The position numbers and the translations under genes are program-made. Below are positions 14,660 through 22,550 of a stretch of DNA of 26,321 nucleotides, one piece after another. The DNA comes from an uncultured Collinsella sp. (GTDB lineage Bacteria; Actinomycetota; Coriobacteriia; Coriobacteriales; Coriobacteriaceae), in the NCBI GenBank assembly GCA_900550205.1, contig URRJ01000007.1, forward strand, positions 1 to 26,321. The letters run 5' to 3'. Position 1 is the stretch's first letter. Each line of letters starts with the position of its first letter. The notes beneath the pieces were generated by a model. That model was not told the origin of the DNA. It saw only the letters and a list, made by a program, of their open reading frames with translations, and searched no databases.

Positions 14660-15512
14660 GGACCCAGTTATCGAAGGATAGACCGTAGCTCGCGTACTTG
14701 TCGCACAGGTCCTCGACCGTGCCGTCCTCGTAGAGCGCCTTGAGCGACTCGGTCACGGCGTCGGCCGACTTGGTGTCGCCCTTCTTAAAGCCGACGGCAT
14801 AGTGCTCGCTGGACAGCGGCTTATCAAGCTGCGTATAGGCATCGGACTTTGCGGCAAGCTGATACTGAGCAATCGAAAGGTCGCACGCCACGGCATCGAC
14901 CGCACCACTCTCGAGCTGCATAAAGGCCGTGTTGTACTCGCCGATGGTGTCGAGCGTGGCAAACGTCGCCGCCAAATCCTTCTGATCGCCCTCGAGCACG
15001 TCCTGAGCAGCGGAATCGGTCTGGGTGATCACCGTCTTACCGGCAAGATCATCCCAGCTCTTGATGCCCGCATCCTTCTTGACCACGAGCACCTGCTCGT
15101 TGAGCATGTACGGCTCGGAGAACGTGTAGTCGTCCTCGCGACCCTCCATGGTAAAGCCGTTCCAGATGCAGTTGATGGCGCCGGAGTTGAGCAGCGTGTC
15201 CTTGGCATCCCAATCGATAGCCTCGTAATCAACATCCCAGCCCTGCTTATCGGCAACGGCCTTGGCAAGGTCGAGGTCAAAGCCCGCGTACTCGCCGTCA
15301 TCGCCCACAAAGCCGTACGGAGGATAGGACTTATCAAAGCCCACCACGAGCTTCTTGGATTCCGCAGCGCCCTTCACATCCTTGGCCGCGGTAGATCCAG
15401 CAGCGGAGCCCTTGCCGGCACCACCGCCGCAGCCGACAAGACCAAGGCCAAGCACCGTGGCAAACGAGCCGGCTAGACCAACAAACTGGCGACGAGACAT
15501 ATCGGTATTCAT
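14652..15512 (-). CDS. Polar amino acid ABC transporter, substrate-binding lipoprotein
   Basis: The ATG at 15512, preceded by AAGGGGG, gives 286 residues. The N-terminus carries a twin-arginine SRRQFVGL motif (Arg7, Arg8), a hydrophobic stretch, and a lipobox LVGC with the lipidated cysteine at 28, followed by a Gly/Ser/Ala-rich linker. The rest is a family 3 extracellular solute-binding protein: VVGFDKSYPPYGFVGDDGEY and GFDLDLAKAVADKQG are typical of amino acid-binding members. It captures the substrate outside the cell and delivers it to the permease. It is the first gene of the operon. The Tat-plus-lipobox combination implies export in a folded state. The ligand is unknown; the nearby aminotransferase shares an operator-like site. 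Confidence 0.93.
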   Translation of the reverse strand: MNTDMSRRQFVGLAGSFATVLGLGLVGCGGGAGKGSAAGSTAAKDVKGAAESKKLVVGFDKSYPPYGFVGDDGEYAGFDLDLAKAVADKQGWDVDYEAIDWDAKDTLLNSGAINCIWNGFTMEGREDDYTFSEPYMLNEQVLVVKKDAGIKSWDDLAGKTVITQTDSAAQDVLEGDQKDLAATFATLDTIGEYNTAFMQLESGAVDAVACDLSIAQYQLAAKSDAYTQLDKPLSSEHYAVGFKKGDTKSADAVTESLKALYEDGTVEDLCDKYASYGLSFDNWVLK

Positions 15513-15530
15513 GGTATTCCCCCTTGATGG

Positions 15531-15550
15531 CACTTTAGTTAAGTAAAGTG
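15531..15550. promoter_or_regulatory. Operator-like palindrome upstream of the ABC transporter operon
   Basis: CACTTTAGTTAAGTAAAGTG has perfect 7-bp arms around a 6-base centre. It lies 18 bases before the start codon of the binding protein. A degenerate copy starting CACTTTAG (15575) falls in the spacer of the predicted promoter. A 16-of-20 match lies upstream of the aminotransferase gene at 19582-19601. Confidence 0.65.
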
Positions 15551-15568
15551 AATCATGTAACGTTCAGA

Positions 15569-15597
15569 ATCATACACTTTAGCGTGATAGAGCACAA
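15569..15597 (-). promoter_or_regulatory. Promoter of the amino acid ABC operon
   Basis: On the minus strand a -10 TATGAT (15569-15574) lies 17 bases from a -35 TTGTGC (15592-15597). The predicted start near 15562 gives a leader of about 50 bases that contains the palindromic operator-like site. Confidence 0.6.
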
Positions 15598-15604
15598 GGC
15601 GAGT

Positions 15605-15743
15605 TTGCCCGCCGCGTGAGGGGTGTGGGGGTTAAGTTTCCTGTTCTACAGTCCTGCTCACGACGGAGGCCACATTAAGTGGCCTCCTGTTCGTGCGGAA
15701 CTCGCGATAAACTTAACCCCCACACCCCCCACGCGGCGGGCAA
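15605..15743. mobile_element. 139-bp palindromic element with 35-bp inverted arms (MITE-like)
   Basis: The left arm 15605-15639 (starting TTGCCCGCCGCGTG) is the reverse complement of 15709-15743 with one mismatch in 35. The centre holds a perfect GGAGGCCAC-ATTAA-GTGGCCTCC hairpin (15665-15687), and the parts between are also loosely complementary. There is no coding frame of note and no clear target-site duplication. The shape fits a miniature inverted-repeat element, but a structured RNA or a strong bidirectional terminator between the divergent neighbours is possible. Confidence 0.6.
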
Positions 15744-15832
15744 CCGTCGTTGGGCTTATCACTGATATGAAATGGGCGCTTGTATATCGTCCGTTAGCTC
15801 AGCACGGTACAATGCTTTCAGATTTCAATTTG

Positions 15833-15838
15833 TATAAT
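15833..15838 (+). promoter_or_regulatory. -10 box of the RlmD-type gene, very short leader
   Basis: A consensus TATAAT ends only 15 bases before the ATG at 15854, so the transcript would start about 9 bases before it. A weak GGGG serves as ribosome site. No good -35 is visible at standard spacing. Confidence 0.45.
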
Positions 15839-15853
15839 TAGTGGGGTTAATTC

Positions 15854-17302
15854 ATGGCAGAATCTCGTGCGGAGCGTAAGGCTCGTCGTGCTTTGATCGA
15901 GGCAGCTGAGGGGTCAGAGGAGAAAAAATCTTCTAAGAAATCCAAGTCGTCTCAGGATGCGAAGGACAAGTCAGCCAAAAGCAAGGCTAAGGCCAAGCGT
16001 CCCAGCTCTCGTCGGAGCTGGGATAAGGCATCTCAGACTCGCCCCAAGCATTCGCACAAGGATCCGGTTTCGTCTGCGCGCAAGGCCGTGGATCCCAAGT
16101 CTCCTTGTTCCATCATGAAAGCTTGCGGCGGGTGCACGGCAATCAATCGTCCTTATAAAAAGCAGCTCGCCGCCAAGCAGGCTGCTATGGAGGAGCTTTT
16201 TGCCTCGCTTTGCGAGCGTGAGGGTATTGTCGTCGACTCTATTCGTGGTATGGGTGTCACTCTGGGCGACCCAGGCAAGTATCCTGCGCCGCGTGGTTTT
16301 CGTCATAAGGCTGCCACCCCCTTTGCTCCAGGCAAGGAGGGCGCTGTCCGCTGCGGCTTTTTTGAGCGCGGCACGCACAAGATCGTTGCCGTTCCCGAGT
16401 GCCCTGTCGAGGCTCCCGGTGCGCGCCAGATCCTCAACGGCATCGCACGCGAGGCCGAACGTCTGCACATTCCTGCCTTTAACGAAGACAAGCATCTCGG
16501 TCTGCTTCGCTATGCCGTCGTTCGCCGTGGCTGGCGCACCGACCAGATCATGGTCACTCTCGTGACCGCCCAGCGTGACCTGCCGCATGCGCAGGAGTTC
16601 TTTGAGGCCGTCGCCTCGCTCGATCCACATATCGTCACCGTTGCACAGAATATCAACGGTCGCCCCGGCAATGCCATCCTGGGCGAGGAGACCCGCATCG
16701 TCTATGGCGCCGAATGCATGCGCGATCAGCTGCTCGGCTGCGAATTCGACATCTCCCCCACCGCGTTCTATCAGACTAATCCGCAGCAAACCGAGCTGCT
16801 CTATCGACTCGCCATTGACGGCATGGATTTGCAGCAAGGCGACGTACTCATGGATGCCTACTGCGGCAGCGGAACCATCGGTCTGTGCGCCGTAAAAGAC
16901 GCCCAGGACAAAGGGGTCGGCATTATGTTACTCGGTGTTGAGCGCAACCCCGCTGGCATTGCCGACGCACGTCGCAACGCCGAGCTCAACGGCCTTACCC
17001 GTAACGCGTGGTTTATGGCTGACGATGCCACCGACTATATCCTCAATGCCGCCGATAACAACGAACGCGTCAACGTTCTTTCCATCGACCCGCCGCGCGC
17101 TGGCTCTACCCCCGAGTTCCTCGAGGCCGCCTGCGCACTTAAGCCGCGCCGTATCACCTATATCAGCTGCAATCCCGTGACCCAAGAGCGCGACCTGCAC
17201 CAACTCCTCGACGGAGGCTATCGCCTGCTCAAGATCACGCCCGTCGACATGTTCCCCCACACCGACCACACCGAGACCGTTGCGGTCCTCGAGCGCCGCT
17301 AA
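15854..17302 (+). CDS. rlmD: 23S rRNA (uracil-5-)-methyltransferase of the TrmA/RlmD family
   Basis: The 482-residue protein has the RlmD-type iron-sulfur cluster ligands Cys85, Cys91, Cys94 and Cys183 (C-x5-C-x2-C, then ECPV). The AdoMet motif DAYCGSGTIGL, the SIDPPRAG motif and the catalytic cysteine Cys439 (ISCNPVTQERDL) are all present, so the enzyme should be active. It would methylate carbon 5 of a uridine in 23S rRNA, most likely U1939. Which RlmC/RlmD/TrmA specificity applies is not certain. Oddly, residues 1-80 are a Lys/Ser/Arg-rich, probably disordered tail where RlmD proteins usually have a TRAM RNA-binding domain. The gene appears monocistronic, ending at a shared terminator with the convergent PHP gene. 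Confidence 0.9.
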   Translation: MAESRAERKARRALIEAAEGSEEKKSSKKSKSSQDAKDKSAKSKAKAKRPSSRRSWDKASQTRPKHSHKDPVSSARKAVDPKSPCSIMKACGGCTAINRPYKKQLAAKQAAMEELFASLCEREGIVVDSIRGMGVTLGDPGKYPAPRGFRHKAATPFAPGKEGAVRCGFFERGTHKIVAVPECPVEAPGARQILNGIAREAERLHIPAFNEDKHLGLLRYAVVRRGWRTDQIMVTLVTAQRDLPHAQEFFEAVASLDPHIVTVAQNINGRPGNAILGEETRIVYGAECMRDQLLGCEFDISPTAFYQTNPQQTELLYRLAIDGMDLQQGDVLMDAYCGSGTIGLCAVKDAQDKGVGIMLLGVERNPAGIADARRNAELNGLTRNAWFMADDATDYILNAADNNERVNVLSIDPPRAGSTPEFLEAACALKPRRITYISCNPVTQERDLHQLLDGGYRLLKITPVDMFPHTDHTETVAVLERR

Positions 17303-17329
17303 GCTGCCCCAGTAGATTTTTGGGACAAG

Positions 17330-17359
17330 AAGGGGGCGACCCGTCTGGGCCGCCCCCTT
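17330..17359. terminator. Bidirectional terminator between the RlmD-type and PHP genes
   Basis: AAGGGGGCG (17330-17338) pairs with CGCCCCCTT (17351-17359), extended inward by CCC/GGG pairs. Both convergent neighbours end within 30 bases. The tails are only mildly T-rich, so the stem does most of the work. Confidence 0.75.
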
Positions 17360-17379
17360 CACTTGGTTTATGGACGCCG

Positions 17380-18201
17380 TTACATGCCCTTGCGCAGGTC
17401 GCACACGCCTGCCGCCGCCATCTCGCGCAGCAGCGTCTCGCGGTCGCGCGTCACGATCAAATCTAGCGGGAAATGAATCTCGTCGAGCATCTTACGGGCG
17501 TGATCGAGCTTGCCAATGGCCATACCAATGTGGGCATCGGTCGACACACCAATACCTACGCCCAGCTCGGCGCAACGCTCGGCAATCTTGCGGCATGCGG
17601 CCCAATGCTCGGCATCGGCACCGTGCTCAAGACTATGGTTGTTAATCTCGATAATCTTGTGCTTGGCCTTGGCCGCCAACAGCACCTCGTCGATATCGAA
17701 CGGTACGCCCGAGCGCCCCGTATGCCCCAACATGAACACCTTGGGATGTTCTAAGGCATTGATATACATCTGGGTCGTTTGAGCCAGCGTCGCGCCCTCG
17801 GCAAACTGCGGATTATGCACGCTTGCCACCAAATAATCCAAATTGCGCGTCACCAAATCGAACAGTGAGTGCTGACGACTGAACGGATCGCCGGCGATAT
17901 CAAAGTCGACGGGAATATCCTCGCCAAACAAGCTGCCGTCCAGCGAAACGATATCGGCCTCGGCGCCGCGCAGCACCAACACACCGCTCCAAATGCGCGG
18001 CCAGATATCCTGATTGATAAAGAACTGATAACTGCGCAGGTCATTGGGGCAGGCCGTAACCATCGAGCTCAGGTGGTCCGCAGAACCAAGCACCTGCAGA
18101 CCGCGCTCGGCTGCCCAATAGACGTTCTCCTCAATGGTTGAGTACGCATGTGCGGAGAACAGCGTATGAGTATGAATATCACAAGAAAGAAGGTAGGGCA
18201 T
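17380..18201 (-). CDS. PHP-domain phosphoesterase (YcdX-like)
   Basis: The 273-residue protein begins with the PHP metal-binding signature DIHTHTLFSAHAYST (His10, His12, His18), and SADHLSSM, EINNHSLEHG and STDAHIG carry further expected ligands of the trinuclear metal site. Members include E. coli YcdX-like phosphatases and histidinol phosphatases; the sequence resembles the YcdX side, and there is no histidine gene nearby. It is presumably a cytoplasmic phosphatase of unknown substrate. The ATG follows AAGGAG at good spacing. A TACAAT -10 candidate on the minus strand at 18239-18244 would give a leader of about 30 bases. Confidence 0.88.
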   Translation of the reverse strand: MPYLLSCDIHTHTLFSAHAYSTIEENVYWAAERGLQVLGSADHLSSMVTACPNDLRSYQFFINQDIWPRIWSGVLVLRGAEADIVSLDGSLFGEDIPVDFDIAGDPFSRQHSLFDLVTRNLDYLVASVHNPQFAEGATLAQTTQMYINALEHPKVFMLGHTGRSGVPFDIDEVLLAAKAKHKIIEINNHSLEHGADAEHWAACRKIAERCAELGVGIGVSTDAHIGMAIGKLDHARKMLDEIHFPLDLIVTRDRETLLREMAAAGVCDLRKGM

Positions 18202-18366
18202 CGGGTCTCCTTATCCGGTGTGGCCGTCGCGTATATTCATTGTACGCACAGCTTTCAGCAGTCGTAAAACTACTTCATCCCAACCACACAACGGCACAGA
18301 CAACGGAGCCTGGCTTAACACCAAACCCCGTTTCACGTAAAACATTGTAAGCAGAGCGCTTTACTT

Positions 18367-19551
18367 TTAACGGTACTCGTCCGCTAGCTGTTTCCAAGCG
18401 GATAGCGAATTGATAATCGTTTCGTAACTCACGCAATAGCCCAGGCGGAACCAGCCAGGCATGCCAAAGCTGTCCGAGGGCACCGCAAGCAGTTCATACT
18501 TCTTCGCGCGCTCACAGAACGCATTCGCATCGGGCTCCAGCGCCTTCACCCACAGGTAGAATGCGCCATCCGGCTCAACATAGGTGTAGCCGTACTCCGC
18601 TAGCGCGTCGGTAAGCGCGGTGCGGTTGCGCGCATATGCCTCGACATCGCTCGGTTCATCGATGCAGTCGATGATTACACGCTGGAAGAGGGCCGGTGCG
18701 CACACGAAGCCCAGCGTGCGGGCGGCACCGGCAACGGCTGGCATCAGGCGAGCAGCCTGGGGATTGGTATTTGGGACCAAAATCCAGCCCACGCGTTCGC
18801 CCGGTAGCGAAAGGGACTTGGAATACGAGTAGCAGACGATGGTGTGCTCATAGATCGAAGGCACCCAGGGCACTTCGGCGCCATACACAATCTCACGGTA
18901 CGGTTCGTCCGAGATCAGCATAATCGGATTCTCGGGATCTCGCTTGGCGTTGACCTCACGCAGAACATTCGCCAGGCATGTCAACGTGTCGCGCGTGTAC
19001 ACGGCACCCGTGGGGTTATTCGGCGAGTCAATGATGACAGCTGCCGTCTTGTCGGTAATAGCCTTGAGCACGTTATCCACGCTCAGCTGGAACGTATCTT
19101 CATCGGCGAGCGCCTCGACACACGTACAGCCGGCCTTCTCAATCCACACGCGATACTCCGGAAAGTACGGGGCGATAACGATGACCTCGTCACCCGGATT
19201 GGTAACGGCGTTGAGCGTGCAGGTGAGCGAGGCCGCCGCACCTACCGTCATAAAGACGTCCTTGCCCTCATAGCTCGTGCCAAAGCGGCGGTTGAGCGAT
19301 TCGGCCACAGCGGCACGACATTGCGGCAGGCCCGGTGCGGGCGTGTAGCCGTGCAGCTGGTCGCTCGGCAGCTCCAAAGCCTTCTTAATGGATTCAGCCA
19401 CGGCAGCAGGCGCCGGAACACTCGGGTTGCCCAGCGAGAAATCGAACACGTTTTCTGCACCGATCTGTGCCTTGCGCTCAAGACCATAGCTAAAGATCTC
19501 ACGGATGACAGAGCTTTCCGCGCCGCGAGCAAACATGGTTTCGTTAATCAT
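18367..19551 (-). CDS. PLP-dependent aminotransferase (class I/II, aspartate aminotransferase-like)
   Basis: The 394-residue protein has the fold-type I hallmarks: SPNNPTGAVY (Asn178-Pro180 region), the cofactor aspartate in ISDEPYRE (Asp215), and the Schiff-base lysine in YSYSKSLSLPGERVGW (Lys245). It would transfer an amino group between an amino acid and a 2-oxo acid in the cytoplasm; aspartate, alanine or an aromatic amino acid are possible. The ATG follows AAAGGGG. Between its candidate -10 (TACAAT, 19576-19581) and upstream sequence lies an operator-like palindrome that is almost the same as the one before the amino acid ABC operon, so the two are likely co-regulated. Confidence 0.9.
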   Translation of the reverse strand: MINETMFARGAESSVIREIFSYGLERKAQIGAENVFDFSLGNPSVPAPAAVAESIKKALELPSDQLHGYTPAPGLPQCRAAVAESLNRRFGTSYEGKDVFMTVGAAASLTCTLNAVTNPGDEVIVIAPYFPEYRVWIEKAGCTCVEALADEDTFQLSVDNVLKAITDKTAAVIIDSPNNPTGAVYTRDTLTCLANVLREVNAKRDPENPIMLISDEPYREIVYGAEVPWVPSIYEHTIVCYSYSKSLSLPGERVGWILVPNTNPQAARLMPAVAGAARTLGFVCAPALFQRVIIDCIDEPSDVEAYARNRTALTDALAEYGYTYVEPDGAFYLWVKALEPDANAFCERAKKYELLAVPSDSFGMPGWFRLGYCVSYETIINSLSAWKQLADEYR

Positions 19552-19581
19552 CTGTTCCCCTTTCGCATAGGCGGTATTGTA

Positions 19582-19601
19582 CGCTTTAGTTGAGCAAAGT
19601 A
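19582..19601. promoter_or_regulatory. Operator-like palindrome upstream of the aminotransferase gene
   Basis: CGCTTTAGTTGAGCAAAGTA matches the site at 15531-15550 at 16 of 20 positions, sharing CTTTAGTT-AG-AAAGT. It sits immediately upstream of a TACAAT -10 candidate on the minus strand, in the -10/-35 spacer, where a bound repressor would block RNA polymerase. Confidence 0.6.
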
Positions 19602-19680
19602 CCGCAGTAAAGCCAACTGAAATTCATCAATCCGCCATCCGATATCCGTCAACGCCCAGCACATCCCCCAAACGCAAAAA

Positions 19681-19706
19681 GCCTCCGCAGGTTTCCCCGC
19701 GGAGGC
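19681..19706 (-). terminator. Terminator of the tilS-hpt-ftsH cluster
   Basis: GCCTCCGC (19681-19688) pairs with GCGGAGGC (19699-19706), and on the minus strand CTTTTTGCG follows. It lies 15 bases after the ftsH stop. Confidence 0.88.
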
Positions 19707-19720
19707 TCTCGTGGCAAAGC

Positions 19721-21853
19721 CTACTCGTCGCCGTCGGCTGCGTCGGCGTCAGCGTTTTTCTCGCCAGCATCCTCGCCGCCATCAGATGCATCCTCCTGCA
19801 TGGCCGCCTGCGCAAAAGCCGCGGCATCGGCCGCCAGCTCCTCCTCACTCATGCGAGGCGCACGCTTCTTGACCGGCATACCGGCTGCCTTGGCGTTGCG
19901 CTCCTCCTTGGCCGCCAGGATATCGCCCTCGCGCTCAAGGTAGGCGTCCCACTCGTTATCGAGCAGGGCATTCACGGCATCGCCCTCGACAGTCTCGCGC
20001 TCGAGCAGCACCTTGGCCATCAGGTCGAGCTGATCGCGACGGGCATCCAGGATCTCGACAGCACGACGATGGGCCTCGCGCATAATGCGCTGAACCTCGA
20101 TGTCGATACGGCGCGCCGTCTCCTCGGAGTAATCCTGATGATCGGCATAGTCGCGACCCAAGAACACCTGATGCTGCGCCTCACCGAAAACCTGCGTACC
20201 CAGCTCCTCGCTCATGCCCAGGCGCGTGACCATCTCGCGCGCCATCTTGGTTGCGCGCTCCAGATCGTTGCTCGCGCCCGACGTAATGTCATCGCACATG
20301 AGCTCCTCGGCCACGCGACCGCCCAAGAACACGGCGAGCTCGTCGAGCATCTCGTTCTTGGTCTTGAGGAAGTGATCTTCCTGCGGCAGCTGCAGCGTGT
20401 AGCCCAGGGCCTGACCGCGACTGACAATCGAGATCTTGTGGACGGGATCGGAGTGCTCCAGGATATGGCCGACCAATGCGTGGCCACTCTCGTGATAAGC
20501 GATCGTGGTACGCTCGGCCTCGGTCATCACGCGGCCCTTACGCTGCGGTCCGGCAATCACGCGCTCCATCGACTCCTCGACCTCGTCCATCGAAATCACG
20601 GAACGATGGCGACGAGCAGCCAACAATGCAGACTCGTTGAGCAGGTTCGCCAAATCGGCACCGGTAAAGCCAACGGTCATCTGGGCGAGCTTCTCGAACT
20701 TCACGTCCTCGTCCATCGGCTTGTTCTCGGCATGCACGCGCAAGATCTGCTCGCGACCCTTTACGTCCGGACGGTCGACCGTGACCTGACGGTCAAAACG
20801 GCCGGGACGCAGTAGTGCCGGATCCAGAATGTCGGGGCGGTTGGTGGCAGCGATTAGGATGACCGACTCGCTCTCCTCAAAACCGTCCATCTCGACCAGC
20901 AGCTGATTGAGCGTCTGCTCGCGCTCGTCGTGGCCGCCGCCCAAGCCGGCACCGCGCTGACGTCCTACGACGTCGATCTCGTCGATAAAGATGATCGACG
21001 GGGCCTGGGACTTGGCCTCCTTAAAGAGATCGCGCACGCGGCTGGCGCCGACGCCCACGAACATCTCAACAAAGTCAGAGCCCGAGATGCTAAAAAACGG
21101 CACGCCCGCCTCGCCGGCAACGGCCTTGGCCAGCAGCGTCTTACCAGTACCCGGAGGGCCCACCAGCAACACGCCGCGGGGAATCTTGGCGCCCAGCTTG
21201 CGATAGCGATCCGGGTCGCTCAAGAAGTCACGAATCTCTTCGAGCTCCTCAACAGCCTCGTCCACGCCGGCAACGTCTTCGAACTTGACCTTGGGGCGCG
21301 TAGCCTCGTTGGTCTTGGCGTTGGTCTTGCCAAACTGCATGTTTCTATTATTGGCGCCCATCATCTGGCGCATAAAGTAGAACATGATGGCGATCAGGGC
21401 AATCGTCGGAAGCACACTCATCGCCAAGTCGCCCCAAAAATCGGGATCGTTGGTGTTGACGATGTACTTGGTATCGGGGTGCTCCGCCATGAGCTCGGCA
21501 AGCGAATCGGAGCCAACATAGGTCGAGGAGAAGCTCTTGAGCTCGCTCGTATCGCCCTTGTCCTTCTTCGTCTTCCAGTAATGGCCCGTCACGCTTCCGT
21601 CCTGAACCGTATAGGTCAGATCTTCGACGCGATCCTGCTTGATGGCGCTGACCATCTCGCTCGTCGCGAGCTTTACGGTATTGCTGGATTTGGCAAAGCC
21701 GGAGCCCATGTTAAAGAAGGCGTAACCCAGAAGCGCGCAAGCCAAAAGAAAATACAGCCAGCCCGTACGCGTGGGCTTCTTGCCTCCGGGCATCCCCGGA
21801 ATCTTTGGGTCCCGGGGAGTCTGGGAATTGTTGTCGTTACGGTCGTCGGGCAT
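19721..21853 (-). CDS. ftsH: ATP-dependent zinc metalloprotease FtsH
   Basis: The 710-residue protein has two N-terminal membrane spans (about 31-50 and 146-161) flanking an external domain. The AAA+ ATPase follows, with Walker A GPPGTGKT (232-239), Walker B IIFIDEID (287-294) and the second region of homology ATNRPDILDPALLRPGRFD. The zinc protease motif HESGH (454-458) is intact. It extracts and degrades damaged or regulated membrane and short-lived proteins. The C-terminal 30 residues are a strongly acidic Asp/Glu/Ala tail, longer than in E. coli. The ATG lies one base after the hpt stop, with GGAGGTT inside the hpt coding end, so the two are translationally coupled. Confidence 0.97.
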   Translation of the reverse strand: MPDDRNDNNSQTPRDPKIPGMPGGKKPTRTGWLYFLLACALLGYAFFNMGSGFAKSSNTVKLATSEMVSAIKQDRVEDLTYTVQDGSVTGHYWKTKKDKGDTSELKSFSSTYVGSDSLAELMAEHPDTKYIVNTNDPDFWGDLAMSVLPTIALIAIMFYFMRQMMGANNRNMQFGKTNAKTNEATRPKVKFEDVAGVDEAVEELEEIRDFLSDPDRYRKLGAKIPRGVLLVGPPGTGKTLLAKAVAGEAGVPFFSISGSDFVEMFVGVGASRVRDLFKEAKSQAPSIIFIDEIDVVGRQRGAGLGGGHDEREQTLNQLLVEMDGFEESESVILIAATNRPDILDPALLRPGRFDRQVTVDRPDVKGREQILRVHAENKPMDEDVKFEKLAQMTVGFTGADLANLLNESALLAARRHRSVISMDEVEESMERVIAGPQRKGRVMTEAERTTIAYHESGHALVGHILEHSDPVHKISIVSRGQALGYTLQLPQEDHFLKTKNEMLDELAVFLGGRVAEELMCDDITSGASNDLERATKMAREMVTRLGMSEELGTQVFGEAQHQVFLGRDYADHQDYSEETARRIDIEVQRIMREAHRRAVEILDARRDQLDLMAKVLLERETVEGDAVNALLDNEWDAYLEREGDILAAKEERNAKAAGMPVKKRAPRMSEEELAADAAAFAQAAMQEDASDGGEDAGEKNADADAADGDE

Positions 21854-21854
21854 C

Positions 21855-22403
21855 TTACGAATAAACCTCCGGTTTCAAAATGCCCAGATACGGAAGGTTG
21901 CGATAGCGCTCGGCATAGTCGAGGCCGTAGCCCACCACAAAGGCATCGGGGCAATGGGTTCCAACATACTTGGGCGTGATGGCCGAGGTACGGTCCTCAA
22001 CGTCCTTCCACAGGAAGGCGGCAACCTCCAGCGAGGCGGGCTTGCGGCTCTCGAGGTTCTTCATCAGGTACTTGAGGGTCAGACCCGAGTCCAGAATGTC
22101 CTCGACGATCAGCACGTCGCGACCGCGGATGTCGATATCCAGGTCTTTAATGATACGCACGATACCCGAGGACTTCACACCGTCGCCATAGCTCGAAACA
22201 GCCATGAAATCGATGTTGGTCGGCAGCTCGATCTTGCGCATCAGGTCGCCCATAAAGACCACGGCACCGCGCAGGACCGCAATCAGCACCAGATCCTTAC
22301 CCGCGTAGTCGCGAGTAATCTGCTCGCCCAAGCGAGAGACGATACCGTCGATATCCTCCTGCGTAAACAGAACCTTCTCGATATCCGGATGTTGAGAAGC
22401 CAT
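21855..22403 (-). CDS. hpt: Hypoxanthine phosphoribosyltransferase
   Basis: The 182-residue protein has the PRPP-binding motif VLIVEDILDSGLTL (97-110) and the length of bacterial hypoxanthine-guanine phosphoribosyltransferases. It salvages hypoxanthine and probably guanine to IMP and GMP with PRPP in the cytoplasm. It lies between tilS and ftsH, an arrangement conserved across many Gram-positive bacteria. Upstream, within 147 bases of non-coding sequence, a TAGAAT box (22460-22465, minus strand) could be a local -10, though its -35 is poor. The start follows AAAGGGTTGTC, an acceptable ribosome site. Confidence 0.95.
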   Translation of the reverse strand: MASQHPDIEKVLFTQEDIDGIVSRLGEQITRDYAGKDLVLIAVLRGAVVFMGDLMRKIELPTNIDFMAVSSYGDGVKSSGIVRIIKDLDIDIRGRDVLIVEDILDSGLTLKYLMKNLESRKPASLEVAAFLWKDVEDRTSAITPKYVGTHCPDAFVVGYGLDYAERYRNLPYLGILKPEVYS

Positions 22404-22550
22404 GACAACCCTTTCTTGTGCTTATCGCCCACACACCGCCGCATGGACGCGAACTACACATTCTAGCAGCGCACGGGGTATATTTACCAGCACGTACGCC
22501 ATCAGCGCGGGAATACCGTCAACGTCGCACAGAATAGCTGGCGCGAAGTG

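Noticed and set aside
15789..15810. tRNA gene or tRNA fragment (CCGTTAGCTCAG resembles a D-arm)
   Set aside because: No anticodon arm, TPsiC arm or acceptor partner follows; the stretch overlaps the promoter region of the RlmD-type gene.
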